Shown here piece by piece: positions 7,181-7,218 of a stretch of DNA of 7,218 nucleotides. The notes beneath the pieces are model-generated. The model saw only the letters and a program-made list of their open reading frames with translations, did not search any database and was not told where the DNA came from. Each line of letters opens with the position of its first letter. The first letter of the stretch is position 1. Location of the stretch: positions 1 through 7,218 of the forward strand of contig RFHX01000347.1 of assembly GCA_003695725.1 (NCBI GenBank), written 5' to 3'. The DNA is from Candidatus Schekmanbacteria bacterium. GTDB lineage: Bacteria > Schekmanbacteria > GWA2-38-11 > J061. The translations under genes were made by a program, and so were the position numbers.

Positions 7181-7210
7181 ATTATCCTCTTTTTTTAAAG
7201 GAAAAGTCAA
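7181..7210 (-). promoter_or_regulatory. Sigma70-type promoter of the carD operon
   Basis: On the minus strand TTGACT (7205-7210, 5 of 6 to consensus) is followed after 18 bp by GATAAT (7181-7186, 5 of 6). The spacer is A/T-rich. Transcription would begin near 7172-7176, giving a leader of only about 25 nt before the carD ATG. This is the best promoter in the window and probably drives carD, the PIN/TRAM gene, ispD and ispF. Confidence 0.65.
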
Positions 7211-7218
7211 GCAAATTC

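Overview
The window is a compact, AT-rich bacterial chromosomal segment. It holds six complete genes on the minus strand, one complete gene on the plus strand, and the 3' end of another plus-strand gene at the left edge. All readable products are core bacterial functions: transcription control (CarD), MEP-pathway isoprenoid synthesis (IspD, IspF), nucleotide excision repair (UvrA) and lipid phosphatase activity (PAP2). No tRNA, rRNA, CRISPR array, transposase or phage gene is visible. The AT-rich codon use, the MEP pathway and the CarD-PIN/TRAM-IspD-IspF order fit a free-living bacterium. Similar orders are known in Firmicutes and in deltaproteobacteria-like or uncultivated lineages. I cannot name a species or phylum from this sequence alone.

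Layout, left to right. Positions 1-179 (+) are the C-terminal end of a protein resembling the RecB-type nuclease domain of AddA/UvrD-like exonucleases. An AT-rich gap of about 80 bp follows, with a weak terminator-like hairpin. Positions 261-785 (+) encode a pyridoxamine 5'-phosphate oxidase-like split-barrel flavoprotein. It meets the opposing PAP2 phosphatase gene (786-1340, -) stop codon to stop codon with no base between. That PAP2 gene overlaps the 3' end of uvrA (1340-4174, -) by one base in a TAATG junction. A 193-bp gap with two weak hairpins and a candidate promoter separates uvrA from ispF (4368-4841, -). Further right are ispD (4866-5561, -), a membrane-anchored PIN/TRAM protein (5564-6607, -) and carD (6657-about 7148, -). 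A good sigma70-type promoter lies just upstream of carD at the right edge.

Transcription of the minus strand probably runs as two units: carD-PIN/TRAM-ispD-ispF from the promoter at 7181-7210, and uvrA-PAP2 from a weaker candidate around 4239-4267. The first unit joins a global RNA polymerase-binding regulator to two MEP-pathway steps that supply isoprenoid precursors. The PAP2 enzyme could act on an undecaprenyl carrier lipid made from those precursors, but this link is inference. I found no convincing new system. The points worth a second look are small-scale: gene junctions, start-site choice and regulatory structure.
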